A stretch of DNA of 64,000 bases from JAAEPI01 sp965212145 (GCA_965212145.1 CBDBUY010000009.1:1174070-1238069); one strand, 5' to 3'. Shown: positions 1 to 9,439, numbered from the stretch's first letter. A program made the numbers and translations. The notes: generated by a model not told the origin, from the letters alone.

Positions 1-1
1 C

Positions 2-1609
2 ACCAAGTGGAAAGACTTTACTAAGTCAGATGTGTTCAATGGGGTTTTCCTCAGTAAGATTTTACCGGAGTATGTCCAGTCTTGTAGATGGTTTGGTGCG
101 AAAAACACCCCCGTTCGGCATTATAATGCGGAACTGATTGTACCAATGGAAAGTGACAGCCATGTCTATTTCCTCATCATCATTGAGGTGGTTTTTGAGA
201 CGGCATACAGTGAGAATTACCAACTCATTCTTGGAAGAACAGAGGCAAATACTAAGCTGCCAGATAACGCTAAAATCGCTGAACTAAGTGCGGATGATGA
301 CTCGTGGTTAGTGGTTGACGCACTCTATCTTGATCATTTCAGGAGTTACTTATTTGACAATGTCCAGGCTGCCCAAGTGCTTACTCACCCGGAAGGGGGT
401 AATTTGATATTTGAGAAAGGAAGTTTGTTCGATGAAGTGAAAGTTGAAGAAGTAACTTCAGAAGTATTGAACGCAGAACAGAGCAATACGACGGTCGTCT
501 TCAATGACGCATATTACCTCAAAATATACCGGAAGTTGTTCCGTGATGCCAACCCGGATTATGAACTCACGTACTTCCTATCAGAACAAACCGGCTTCAG
601 CAACAGTCCACGCTTTGCGGGGAGTTTGACATGGAAAAAGGGGGCCTTCCAGGTCACACTAGGACTCATGCAAGCCAAAATTGAAAACGAGGGAGATGCC
701 TGGACACATTTCCTGAAGGTGGTCTATAACTTCTACAACAGATTGGACACCAACAAGACTGACATTTCAAGAATTCATGGACCGGCGCTTTACGAGCCCA
801 TACCTCCCGAAAGGCTAGACTTGAACTTGCAGGCTGCCATGGAAGTCTCTACGATGGATGCGGTGCAGAAACTAGCTCAGCGAACAGCAGAAATGCACTT
901 GGCCTTGTTTAAGGAAAAATTCACACAGCGATTTGTGCCAAAAGCATTCAACACAGATTATAAGGCATGGCTCCTTAATAGGCTTATTTACTCCATTGAT
1001 CAGCGGTATCATCTGCTAGAAAATACCATTCATAAACTAGAAGGTCAGGCGCTCGAATACGCTAATGAATTCTTGCAACACAAGCACCTGATCAAAGACA
1101 AAATTCTGAACTTCCATTCGAGCCAGCTCAATTCCATGCGAATTCGAATTCATGGGGATTACCACTTGGGTCAGGTAATCATGGCCGGAGATGATTTTTA
1201 TATTTTGGATTTTGAAGGTGAGCCGGAAGCCACCATCAGAGACAGAAAAGTCAAGCAACCACCTATGAAGGACGTAGCAGGGATGCTTCGCTCCTTTCAG
1301 TATGCTATTTATGCAGTCATTTTCGATGATAATAACAAGCTCGGCATGACTCGTGAGCAACAGTTTGAAATTGGAGAAAAATACTACGCTGCGCTGGTGG
1401 GAATTTTCCTTGATCGGTACATTGAGGTGGCCTTCAGAAATGGACTGGACATTGGATACAGACAAGAGATAGATTTTCTCCTACGGTATCACCTCCTTGA
1501 AAAAGCTATTTACGAAATGGGGTATGAATTGAACTCCCGCCCTGACTGGGTGGTCATTCCTCTCAAAGGCGTTTTAGACATCATTAAACACTACAAGAAT
1601 GGACAATAA
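2..1609 (+). CDS. Maltokinase, 5'-partial (probable C-terminal half of a trehalose synthase-maltokinase fusion)
   Basis: Maltokinases phosphorylate maltose to maltose-1-phosphate with ATP, feeding the GlgE route to alpha-glucan. A GTG at 32 gives 525 residues, but the frame is open back to the window edge (ten more codons), so the real start probably lies outside and the gene is partial here. The N-terminal RWFGAK motif (about residues 19-24 from the GTG) is typical of the maltokinase N-lobe. The kinase catalytic loop is HGDYHLGQV (H374-D376) followed by ILDFEGEP (D393), matching aminoglycoside-phosphotransferase-like kinases. In many Bacteroidota and other bacteria this domain is fused behind a GH13 trehalose synthase; that part cannot be checked here. 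It overlaps glgB by 11 bases, so both are one operon. Confidence 0.85.
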   Translation, partial: TKWKDFTKSDVFNGVFLSKILPEYVQSCRWFGAKNTPVRHYNAELIVPMESDSHVYFLIIIEVVFETAYSENYQLILGRTEANTKLPDNAKIAELSADDDSWLVVDALYLDHFRSYLFDNVQAAQVLTHPEGGNLIFEKGSLFDEVKVEEVTSEVLNAEQSNTTVVFNDAYYLKIYRKLFRDANPDYELTYFLSEQTGFSNSPRFAGSLTWKKGAFQVTLGLMQAKIENEGDAWTHFLKVVYNFYNRLDTNKTDISRIHGPALYEPIPPERLDLNLQAAMEVSTMDAVQKLAQRTAEMHLALFKEKFTQRFVPKAFNTDYKAWLLNRLIYSIDQRYHLLENTIHKLEGQALEYANEFLQHKHLIKDKILNFHSSQLNSMRIRIHGDYHLGQVIMAGDDFYILDFEGEPEATIRDRKVKQPPMKDVAGMLRSFQYAIYAVIFDDNNKLGMTREQQFEIGEKYYAALVGIFLDRYIEVAFRNGLDIGYRQEIDFLLRYHLLEKAIYEMGYELNSRPDWVVIPLKGVLDIIKHYKNGQ

Positions 1610-3644
1610 AATGAAGCACCACAGCCTTTTCACGGATGCGGATGGTCATCTTTTTAAGGAAGGACGGCACTATCGGCTATTCGAGAAGTTAGGCTCCAGA
1701 GTTGTTGAAGTGGATGGTGAGAAGGGCGTCTATTTTGCTGTTTGGGCTCCAAATGCCCAGTCAGTGTCAGTTGTTGGAAACTTCAATTACTGGAAATCAA
1801 AAGAATTTATGATGTTCCCACGCTGGGATCAGACGGGAATTTGGGAAGGCTTCATTCCCGGTCTGGAAGAAGGTGAGTTGTACAAGTATGCCATTGAAAC
1901 AAAGTCAGGTCACATCATAGAAAAATGTGATCTCTATGCTTTTGCCTGGGAAGTACCACCAAATACCGCCACGAAAGTTCAGGGTCTTGACTACACATGG
2001 AAAGACTCCAAATGGATGAAGAGTCGAGCAAAAAACAATGCATTAGAGGCTCCTTACTCCGTTTATGAGGTGCATATGGGCTCTTGGAAGAAAAAGGGGA
2101 TGAATGGCGAAGAGGCGCTCTCCTACCTAGATATGATCGAAGAAATGGTCCCTTATGTCAAGGATATGGGTTACACGCACGTGGAGTTTCTCCCAGTGAT
2201 GGAACACCCGTTCACTGGTTCATGGGGTTACCAGTCTCTTGGTTATTTCGCGCCACAATCACGTTGCGGGAGTCCGCAGGACTTCATGTCTCTGGTAGAT
2301 GCTTTTCACAATGCCGGTATTGGTGTCATCTTGGATTGGGTTCCAAGCCATTTCCCAGGAGACGCACATGGCATATTGCGCTATGATGGTTCCGCCTTGT
2401 ACGAACACGAAGATCCAAGAGAGGGCTATCATCCGGACTGGTCGAGCTACATCTACAATTATGGCCGAAATGAGGTCCGTTCTTTCCTCATCAGCAGCGC
2501 GATTTATTGGCTCGAAAAATACCACATTGATGGATTGAGAGTTGATGCGGTGGCCAGCATGCTGTACCGAGATTACTCACGAAATGAAGGCGAATGGATA
2601 CCAAACAAATACGGTGGACGAGAGAACCTGGAGGCCATTTCCTTCCTGAAAGACTTCAATGAGGAAGTCTATCGAAACTTCCCAGACGTCCAAACAATTG
2701 CTGAAGAATCAACCGCCTTTCCGATGATTTCACGGCCTACCTTCCTGGGTGGACTGGGTTTTGGGATGAAATGGATGATGGGCTGGATGAACGATACATT
2801 GGCCTACTTCAAGCGCGATTCCGTCTATCGGAAATTTCACCACAATGAAATTTCTTTCAGCATAGTGTATGCCTTTACTGAAAACTTTATGTTGCCACTG
2901 TCGCACGATGAATGTGTGCATGGGAAAGGATCAATCATGGATCGGATGCCGGGCGACCTCTGGCAGAAATTTGCCAATGCAAGACTCTTGTATTCCTACA
3001 TGTATACGCATCCCGGCACCAAGCTGAATTTCATGGGCAATGAAATTGGGCAATGGAACGAGTGGAATGAAGAGCGATCGCTGGATTGGCACCTTTTGGA
3101 GCATGACCAACACAAAGGCCTTCAGACTGCTATCAAGGACCTCAATAACCTTTACAAATCGGAAAAAGCTCTGCATGAACTGCCTTTTTCTGCCGAGGGA
3201 TTCGAGTGGATTGACCATTCTGATGCCCAGAATTCGGTTATCGCTTATGTCAGACAATCAGGTGATGAAAAGCTTGTGGTAGTATGCAACTTCACTCCGA
3301 TCGTACATTCCGATTATAGAATTGGTGTTCCATTCAAGAGTGACTGCCAGGAAATCTATAACTCGGACGATAAGAAATACTGGGGAAGTGGAGTTTCCAA
3401 TGGGAAAGTTAAAACGGAGAAAACCCCTTGTCACAATAGGGAAAAAAGTATCTCGATTGCACTTCCGCCACTTGGAGTTTGTGTTTTCAAAGAAGTGAAA
3501 AAAGGCAAGGAGAAAGCTGCTAAAAGCAGTTCTTCAGTCAAAAAAACACCTACGAAAAGCACTGCGCCTTCCGCCAAAAAAGCAGCATCTAAAAAATCTG
3601 CTACAAAATCGACCGCTACTAAAAAGAAGGTCGCTAAAAAGTAG
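1599..3644 (+). CDS. glgB: 1,4-alpha-glucan branching enzyme GlgB with lysine-rich C-terminal tail
   Basis: GlgB makes alpha-1,6 branches in glycogen by transferring cleaved alpha-1,4 chains. The 681 residues carry an N-terminal CBM48 region (about 40-105), then a GH13 barrel with FLPVMEHP (198-204), nucleophile D316 in RVDAV, acid/base E369/E370 in AEES and D436 in LSHDE. The C-terminal beta domain ends near 630. Residues 634-681 form an Ala/Lys/Ser/Thr-rich tail with about 18 lysines in 48 residues, resembling histone H1 tails rather than any part of GlgB. Start ATG at 1599 overlaps the maltokinase; ATG at 1611 is an alternative. With the maltokinase it suggests the TreS-Mak-GlgE-GlgB glucan pathway. 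Confidence 0.95.
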   Translation: MDNKMKHHSLFTDADGHLFKEGRHYRLFEKLGSRVVEVDGEKGVYFAVWAPNAQSVSVVGNFNYWKSKEFMMFPRWDQTGIWEGFIPGLEEGELYKYAIETKSGHIIEKCDLYAFAWEVPPNTATKVQGLDYTWKDSKWMKSRAKNNALEAPYSVYEVHMGSWKKKGMNGEEALSYLDMIEEMVPYVKDMGYTHVEFLPVMEHPFTGSWGYQSLGYFAPQSRCGSPQDFMSLVDAFHNAGIGVILDWVPSHFPGDAHGILRYDGSALYEHEDPREGYHPDWSSYIYNYGRNEVRSFLISSAIYWLEKYHIDGLRVDAVASMLYRDYSRNEGEWIPNKYGGRENLEAISFLKDFNEEVYRNFPDVQTIAEESTAFPMISRPTFLGGLGFGMKWMMGWMNDTLAYFKRDSVYRKFHHNEISFSIVYAFTENFMLPLSHDECVHGKGSIMDRMPGDLWQKFANARLLYSYMYTHPGTKLNFMGNEIGQWNEWNEERSLDWHLLEHDQHKGLQTAIKDLNNLYKSEKALHELPFSAEGFEWIDHSDAQNSVIAYVRQSGDEKLVVVCNFTPIVHSDYRIGVPFKSDCQEIYNSDDKKYWGSGVSNGKVKTEKTPCHNREKSISIALPPLGVCVFKEVKKGKEKAAKSSSSVKKTPTKSTAPSAKKAASKKSATKSTATKKKVAKK

Positions 3645-3679
3645 ATAGTTTCGCGACCAGTAAAATCAGTAATTTAAAA

Positions 3680-6064
3680 ATGGGCGTCACCAAACACCCC
3701 AATAAGTTTATATGCATTCACGGCCACTTCTATCAACCACCACGAGAAAACGCGTGGCTTGAGCAGATAGAAATCCAAGAATCAGCATCCCCATTCCACG
3801 ATTGGAACGAGCGAATCACTGAGGAGTGTTACGCCACCAATGCGCACGCCCGAATCTTGAATACGGACAACAAGATCGTGGATATCACCAATAACTACGA
3901 GCGGATTTCCTTTAACATGGGGCCCACCCTTTTATCCTGGATGGAGCTTCATCGGCCGGACACTTATCAGGCTATTTTGGATGGAGATAAGGCATCTCAA
4001 GAGATGTTCGATGGACATGGTTCGGCGATTGCCCAAGTGTACAATCATGCCATCATGCCACTGGCTTCTCGGCGAGATAAGGAAACACAGATTATTTGGG
4101 GATTATATGATTTCGAACAGCGATTTGGCCGAAAATCTGAGGGAATTTGGTTGGCAGAAACAGCGGTGGACACAGAAACTCTCGAATGCCTGGCTGATCA
4201 TGGCGTGAAGTACACCATCCTGGCTCCCAATCAGGCGAAGAGATTTAGAGAAATCGGATCCAAAGAATGGAAAGACGGAATCAACCCGAATAAGGCGTAT
4301 GTGGTGAATTTAACCGGAGGACGTAGCATCACCGTTTTCTTCTATAATGGCGATGTTTCGCAGGGAGTCGCCTTCAAAGGCTTGCTCAACGATGGTCGTG
4401 TATTCGCGGAAGATTTGTACCAAAATCTCCCAAGTGACCCTAATTCCCCTGAGATTCTAAACATTGCAACGGATGGCGAGTCCTATGGCCACCATCACCG
4501 ACAAGGAGAAATGGCCTTGGCGTTTTGTCTGCAACATTTGGACAAGAACACTGATGCTCAGCTGACAAACTACGGCCACTTTCTGTCACTACATGAACCG
4601 AAACACGAGGCAGAGATACATGACAACAGCAGTTGGAGTTGTGCGCATGGAGTAGAAAGATGGAGAAGCGATTGCGGTTGCGAAACAGGAGGCCAACCCG
4701 GTTGGAATCAGAAATGGCGAGCTCCGCTACGAGAAGGACTGGATGTCTTAAAAATGAAATTGGATGACTTGTATGAAAAAGTCATGTCCGAATTCCATTC
4801 ATCGCCTTGGGACTTGAGGGATCGTTTCATTGAGGTGATCTTCAGAAGTGATAATCGCGATTATTCGACCTTCTTTAAAAAACACCTCCCCAACCTCACC
4901 GAGAAAGACCGAACGTTAGTCATCCGCATGCTGGAGATGCAGCGAAATGCCATGTATATGTACACGAGCTGTGGCTGGTTTTTCAACGATGTTTCGGGCA
5001 TTGAGACGCAGCAAATTTTACAATATGCCGATCGAGCGATTCAGCTTGCCGAGCGTGAGAGCGAACTGGATTTGCAGTCAGAATTCATTTCTATTATCGA
5101 AAAAGGAGAGAGCAATCTCTCTGACATGGGCACGATCAAAGACATTTATCTGAATCACGTTCGGCCCAAGCGCATGACCTTATCTAAAGTGGGCATGCAC
5201 TACGCCGTACACGTTCTCTTTTCAGAAGATCCGGATGCCCTTCAGGTGTTTAATTACCAAGTTGAGACGGAAGACTTTATTCGCTTCAAAGGCGGTCAGC
5301 AGATTTTATGCGTTGGGCGAGCTACCGTAAGATCCAAAGTCACACTATCGGAAAAGCATTTAAGTTTTGCCGTGGTTTATATTGGCAATCACCACCTTGT
5401 TGGCGGCACTTCCAACGAATACGATCCTGAGAGTTTCCAGAAGTTGGTAGAACGTTTGAAGCACAACTTTGAGGAAAGTCAGATCGCTGCGGTGATTTAT
5501 GATATTGAAAAGCACTTTGACCAAACGAGATTCTCTTTCTTCGATTTGATGAAAGATGAACAAAAGAAAATTCTTGAGGGAGTGGTTGATGGTCACATTA
5601 AGGATGCGACAAACTCTATCTCGAGAATTTCTGAAAGCAATTACAGCTTGTTGAAATTGATGCGGAAGCAAGGGTTAACGATCCCTGGAGTGCTGTGGCA
5701 AAATCTGATGAGCAAGCTGGAAATCGATCTCACGCAAGCGATCAAAGAATGGTCTGTGAGTTCAGATCACAAGGTGATCATTGATGTTCTGGATGAATTT
5801 CAACGATGGGACATTCAACCACGCTCCTCCTTTGGCTTCAAAATCAGTCAAGCCCTCAATCAGCTCATTTCAACAGATTTGAAGGATTTGGATGGCTTGA
5901 TAGAACTGCTGGATCGTTTGGAGAAAGTCCACTTGGAGGTGAACTTGATTGAGTTGCAGAACTACATTTTCCAAAAGCTGAAAAAGGGTGAGAATAGCGA
6001 TCGAAAGAGATTGGGACAAAAGATTGACCTAGAAGTAGAGAGCATCAGTTCGTCAGTGAAATAG
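3680..6064 (+). CDS. DUF3536 domain, glycoside hydrolase family 57-type protein
   Basis: GH57 enzymes act on alpha-glucans by a retaining mechanism. The protein opens with the GH57 motif HGHFYQPPREN (residues 14-24), has the putative nucleophile E160 in GIWLAETA and the general acid D265 in ATDGESYGHH, followed by a long alpha-helical C-terminal region (about 340-794) typical of DUF3536 proteins. The specific activity of this subfamily is not established; amylase, glucanotransferase or branching activity are possible. It follows glgB by 35 bases in the same direction, so it probably belongs to the same glycogen/trehalose operon. A bidirectional terminator follows at 6084-6113. Confidence 0.88.
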   Translation: MGVTKHPNKFICIHGHFYQPPRENAWLEQIEIQESASPFHDWNERITEECYATNAHARILNTDNKIVDITNNYERISFNMGPTLLSWMELHRPDTYQAILDGDKASQEMFDGHGSAIAQVYNHAIMPLASRRDKETQIIWGLYDFEQRFGRKSEGIWLAETAVDTETLECLADHGVKYTILAPNQAKRFREIGSKEWKDGINPNKAYVVNLTGGRSITVFFYNGDVSQGVAFKGLLNDGRVFAEDLYQNLPSDPNSPEILNIATDGESYGHHHRQGEMALAFCLQHLDKNTDAQLTNYGHFLSLHEPKHEAEIHDNSSWSCAHGVERWRSDCGCETGGQPGWNQKWRAPLREGLDVLKMKLDDLYEKVMSEFHSSPWDLRDRFIEVIFRSDNRDYSTFFKKHLPNLTEKDRTLVIRMLEMQRNAMYMYTSCGWFFNDVSGIETQQILQYADRAIQLAERESELDLQSEFISIIEKGESNLSDMGTIKDIYLNHVRPKRMTLSKVGMHYAVHVLFSEDPDALQVFNYQVETEDFIRFKGGQQILCVGRATVRSKVTLSEKHLSFAVVYIGNHHLVGGTSNEYDPESFQKLVERLKHNFEESQIAAVIYDIEKHFDQTRFSFFDLMKDEQKKILEGVVDGHIKDATNSISRISESNYSLLKLMRKQGLTIPGVLWQNLMSKLEIDLTQAIKEWSVSSDHKVIIDVLDEFQRWDIQPRSSFGFKISQALNQLISTDLKDLDGLIELLDRLEKVHLEVNLIELQNYIFQKLKKGENSDRKRLGQKIDLEVESISSSVK

Positions 6065-6083
6065 ACCGATTCTGAGGACATAA

Positions 6084-6113
6084 AAAAAGTGGAACCAAAT
6101 GGCTCCACTTTTT
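6084..6113. terminator. Bidirectional rho-independent terminator
   Basis: Stem AAAAAGTGGAACC / GGCTCCACTTTTT with one mismatch and an AAAT loop. A-rich and T-rich flanks on both sides let it serve the plus-strand GH57 gene and the converging minus-strand CBM48-like gene. Confidence 0.8.
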
Positions 6114-6134
6114 CTATTTTAAAGTTCTTTACTC

Positions 6135-6428
6135 TTAAAGAGCAACTACAGAATTCTCTTCGAATGTCAGATTATTTGCAACAAATTTGTCTGCATCTGA
6201 TTCGTTCATCCAAGTGTTGTCACTTGTGACATATCTGAATTGATACTCTTTTCCAGGCTCCAAATCAAGCGTAGCTCGGAATGTTCCTTGCTTAGATTTT
6301 TTCATTGGAGTGGCAGCAGTGTCCCAGTTGTTGAATTCACCTGCAACGAAAACTTTTTTTGCTTCAGCCTCAACGTCGAAAGTAACTTTAACGACTGGCT
6401 TAGATTTTAAATACTTCTTTGTGATCAT
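6135..6428 (-). CDS. Stand-alone isoamylase N-domain / CBM48-like glycogen-binding protein
   Basis: A 97-residue protein that is essentially one early-set immunoglobulin-like domain. It shows VKVTFDVEAEAKKVFVAGEF (about 12-31) followed by NNWD, then a PMKK..G.F segment and PGKEYQFRYV, the pattern of CBM48 and AMPK-beta glycogen-binding modules. There is no signal peptide or catalytic domain, so it probably binds alpha-glucan in the cytoplasm. It converges on the glycogen operon, which supports a role in glycogen handling, either targeting or capping; that role is inference. Confidence 0.8.
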   Translation of the reverse strand: MITKKYLKSKPVVKVTFDVEAEAKKVFVAGEFNNWDTAATPMKKSKQGTFRATLDLEPGKEYQFRYVTSDNTWMNESDADKFVANNLTFEENSVVAL

Positions 6429-6526
6429 GTCCTTTAAGCGTTTGATTTTGCCGCGAATGTACGATCCGAATCAATCAAAAATGTTAACTCAAGATTAATT
6501 TTTCACCGCAAACGATTGAGAATCAC

Positions 6527-9028
6527 TTAGTTTCCTACAAAGAAGATAGAATTCGCCACCATGAGCTTTCCGTTGTACCAAAATGCCCTGAAAAGTACAT
6601 TGTCAGCAAAATAAACGATCTGTCCCCGACCCTTGTTTTCCACACCGAAAACCAGGGAGTTGGGCAGTGCTTCTTTAACGTATTGCCCGGCAAAACCACT
6701 GAGGTGATCCGACTTTGACTTGATCACTCCTACATTTTGACTGTCCAGATATCCGTATCTTCTGCTGGTAGTCTTAAGTGAGTAAAACTCATCGTCGTAC
6801 CCGTAAGCCATGGGGTGAGAGTTATCCAGGTGAACTCTGAAAACAGCTCCCGGAATGATATTCTTGGCGTAGTTACGTTCCTGATCTTCGTAGCGCTCTA
6901 ATTTAGAAGCTTCATCTCTTGCATCTTCAGTGGCTTCCATTTCGCTTTTTTCCTGATCCGAATTATAACGACTGAGTTTGGCGTAATCCGAGTCGGCGAA
7001 TTTTCGTATCGCTCCTTGAAATAGAATGAGTTTACCTCCATCGGAAACCCAGCTCGAAATTTTCTCTAAATCATCCTTTTCCACATTGTAATAACTCCCC
7101 TCTTGCATAATCAACACATCGTAATCATCGATATCCGTTCGCCCAATATCTCCGGCGTAAAGCATGGATGTAGGATACTGAAGTTCCTGCTCCAGAAAAT
7201 ACCACATGGCTCCATAATTCGTGACGCTCGTCCCCTCGCCCGCAAGCATGGCCACTTTGGGGGCTTCCAGATATCTGATGTCCGAAGACCCAATGTCCGG
7301 GCCAGCATCCATGAATCCGGTTTGAATTGGATAAGCTTTTCGTCCATTGGCATTGGCCAACCCAATCACCCTTGAGTTGAAATCCTTCATGTGTTCATTG
7401 TCCCGCTCAGACACAATCAGTGTTCCCCTTCCGAATGTTTGGCCACCAATTCTCATCTCTCGAGTGGAGAATCGAACCTTGACTTTGTTCTTCAATAATT
7501 CCGACAAAAAAGTCGCGTCAGCCAGACTGTTCCATTTAAAGAAATAGGCGTAGACATCTGATTCAACCTCATTCTCGGAAAAAGACGATTTCGATTTTTC
7601 GCGAACATTCAAGCTTGTACCGGTAGCATAAGCTTCCATTCCATAAATGTACGGCACAGCCCAAGCGGTGATGTCGTAGGTCAGCGAATCCACCAGGGCT
7701 GTATTTGGTTCAAATAATATTTTAGTCAGAACGCCCTTCGGCTGATTCACACTCACTACCAGGTCATTCGGACTAATGGAAAACGATCGTTCACGGCCGG
7801 ATCCGTAGTGGTAACCTTTTAAGCCTTTTTGATTTGATGCAGCCCCGTACTTAATTCCATTGGCATCCAGCCAATTCATCAGGTGGTTCATTTTATCCTG
7901 ATTATCTGATTTGAGTACGAATGACTTGTATTTTCCTGTAACCGGAGTATCAAAAAACTTCTCAAACTCCGAAAGAACCATAGCAGCATTATCAGCCGTC
8001 ACCTCGATGGTCGAGAGGCCTGTGGTTTTATGGTGGGTGATCCTATCCAACAGTGTGAGCGTGTCGCCCTCTTGTTTTAACACCCCAAGTCCACCCCGTC
8101 CATGACCAGCCTGTTCATAGGTCATGCCAATGGCTCCATTGTAGGTTGGATACGTGTCGCCATAGCTTGGATAGAGTAAATCGAAATATTGCTTGGTGAA
8201 ATAGAACCAATCGTTTTCATCAAAATACTTCGCGTGGTTCCTGCCGATGGTTTCCTGAAAATCTCTTTGCCATTCTGTGATCAACTCGTGATAAGGCTGG
8301 GCCGCCGGAGCGAAATAATACGGGCTATTGTAGCCTTGCTCATGAAAATCCACGTGAATGTGCGGCATCCACTTATTGTACTCTTTGATTCTTTCTTTGG
8401 ACTCAATTTGCGTTTGCCATGCCCAATCTCTATTTAGGTCAAACAAGTAGTGATTTTGTCTTCCACCGGGCCATGGCTCCAGGTGTTCCACCGTCTGTGG
8501 ATCAGGATTGAATGGCAAATTTCCGTACTGATTGTAAAAATTAGCATAGCGATCCCGACCATCTGGGTTGATGCATGGATCAATAATAATAACCGTGTTT
8601 TCCAGCCATTTCTGGCCTTTGTCAGATGTTAGGATCTCATAGATTGTGACCATGGATGCCTCCGTGGAATTCGCCTCATTGCCGTGGACGTTATAGCTCA
8701 ACCAAACGATAGAAACATTTGTGGTCGGTGCGCCATCCAGCATATTTGCTCGTCTGAGATTATCCTCACGAATGGTTTCCATTCGTGCCATGTTTTCATC
8801 AGAAGCAACATAGGCCAAGACCAAAGGCCTGTTCTCATAAGTACGACCATATTCTTCTAGCTTGACTTGTCCTGAGTTTGCCGCTACATGCTCGAAGTAA
8901 TCGACAACATCCGCATGTCGAGAAAACCTTGATCCAAGTTCGTATCCAAGAAATTCAGAAGGGGATTGCAGCTGAGCTTGTGTGAAAAACGCTGAAGCTA
9001 GAAATAGGGAGATTAAAGTTGTTCTCAT
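6527..9028 (-). CDS. Secreted M14 family zinc carboxypeptidase
   Basis: An 833-residue exported metallopeptidase. A signal peptide (residues 1-18, ending QAQ) precedes an M14 domain with zinc ligands H115 and E118 (HGNEAN), the substrate-binding NPDGR (154-158), the third ligand in VDFHEQG (H229) and a TYEQAGHG segment that carries the expected catalytic Glu region. The remaining 450 residues contain a predicted DUF4350/glutamine-amidotransferase-like beta region (e.g. YDVLIMQEGSYY) common in Bacteroidota M14 proteins. It probably degrades external peptides for nutrition. It is monocistronic by position, ending 98 bases before the CBM48-like gene. Confidence 0.85.
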   Translation of the reverse strand: MRTTLISLFLASAFFTQAQLQSPSEFLGYELGSRFSRHADVVDYFEHVAANSGQVKLEEYGRTYENRPLVLAYVASDENMARMETIREDNLRRANMLDGAPTTNVSIVWLSYNVHGNEANSTEASMVTIYEILTSDKGQKWLENTVIIIDPCINPDGRDRYANFYNQYGNLPFNPDPQTVEHLEPWPGGRQNHYLFDLNRDWAWQTQIESKERIKEYNKWMPHIHVDFHEQGYNSPYYFAPAAQPYHELITEWQRDFQETIGRNHAKYFDENDWFYFTKQYFDLLYPSYGDTYPTYNGAIGMTYEQAGHGRGGLGVLKQEGDTLTLLDRITHHKTTGLSTIEVTADNAAMVLSEFEKFFDTPVTGKYKSFVLKSDNQDKMNHLMNWLDANGIKYGAASNQKGLKGYHYGSGRERSFSISPNDLVVSVNQPKGVLTKILFEPNTALVDSLTYDITAWAVPYIYGMEAYATGTSLNVREKSKSSFSENEVESDVYAYFFKWNSLADATFLSELLKNKVKVRFSTREMRIGGQTFGRGTLIVSERDNEHMKDFNSRVIGLANANGRKAYPIQTGFMDAGPDIGSSDIRYLEAPKVAMLAGEGTSVTNYGAMWYFLEQELQYPTSMLYAGDIGRTDIDDYDVLIMQEGSYYNVEKDDLEKISSWVSDGGKLILFQGAIRKFADSDYAKLSRYNSDQEKSEMEATEDARDEASKLERYEDQERNYAKNIIPGAVFRVHLDNSHPMAYGYDDEFYSLKTTSRRYGYLDSQNVGVIKSKSDHLSGFAGQYVKEALPNSLVFGVENKGRGQIVYFADNVLFRAFWYNGKLMVANSIFFVGN

Positions 9029-9084
9029 GTTGAATTTTAGTTGAAGGACGAAAATAGTCCATTGTCAGGACGGATGAAAACAAA

Positions 9085-9110
9085 AAAGCCCAGCCAAACG
9101 GCTGAGCTTT
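9085..9110 (-). terminator. Distal terminator of the tRNA-Arg unit
   Basis: Stem AAAGCCCAGCC / GGCTGAGCTTT, loop AAAC, with a T-tract on the minus strand. It is the outermost and most diverged of three related terminators; the other two are at 9183-9207 and 9280-9304. Confidence 0.7.
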
Positions 9111-9307
9111 CTGTGATTCGCCCAGGGCTCCCCGGCATTCCTGCGTCAGCCGGGGCAGGCTTCTCGCCCATTAGTAACAAAAAAAGCTCAGCATTTAGCT
9201 GAGCTTTCTGTGATTCGCCCAGGGCTCCCCGGCATTCCTGCGTCAGCCGGGGCAGGCTTCTCGCCCATTAGTAACAAAAAAAGCTCAGCATTTAGCTGAG
9301 CTTTCTG
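9101..9307. repeat. 97-bp tandem repeat carrying tRNA-Arg 3' end and terminator
   Basis: The string GCTGAGCTTTCTGTGATTCG starts at 9101, 9198 and 9295, an exact 97-bp period with two full copies and a third that runs into the intact tRNA-Arg. Each extra copy contains about 20 bp identical to the tRNA-Arg 3' end (minus strand GAGCCCTGGGCGAATC), then a CCCCGGC...GCCGGGG hairpin, the phrase CTTCTCGCCCATTAGTAAC and the GCTCAGC/GCTGAGC terminator. It looks like duplication of a tRNA tail plus terminator with an inserted palindrome. The copies look essentially identical, suggesting recent or homogenised amplification. Confidence 0.9.
9280..9304 (-). terminator. Terminator directly after tRNA-Arg
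   Basis: Stem AAAGCTCAGC / GCTGAGCTTT with a five-base loop, followed on the minus strand by seven T residues. It starts four bases after the tRNA-Arg 3' end. An identical copy sits at 9183-9207 in the next repeat unit. Confidence 0.8.
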
Positions 9308-9381
9308 TGATTCGCCCAGGGCTCGAACCTGGAACCCCCTGCTTAGAAGGCAGGCGCTCTATCCAGTTGAGCTAGCGAACC
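9308..9381 (-). tRNA. tRNA-Arg (anticodon TCT)
   Basis: On the minus strand the acceptor GGTTCGC pairs with GCGAATC (one G-U pair), discriminator A. The D arm starts TAGCTCAACTGGATAGAGC, the anticodon arm is CCTGC-CTTCTAA-GCAGG giving anticodon TCT (reads AGA), and the T arm is CCAGG-TTCGAGC-CCTGG. CCA is not encoded. It is downstream of tRNA-Ser on the same strand and followed by a terminator that is duplicated with part of this gene. Confidence 0.95.
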
Positions 9382-9439
9382 TTCAAAAAAACAAAAATCG
9401 AAGGAGGGATTATTTCATGATCCCTTTTTGGAGACCTTG

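Noticed and set aside
2259..2538. Opposite-strand and alternate-frame ORFs inside glgB
   Set aside because: They mirror the glgB coding frame and have no independent start context or recognisable domain.
9101..9307. CRISPR-like array
   Set aside because: The 97-bp period is a true tandem repeat with no unique spacers, and each unit contains tRNA and terminator sequence.
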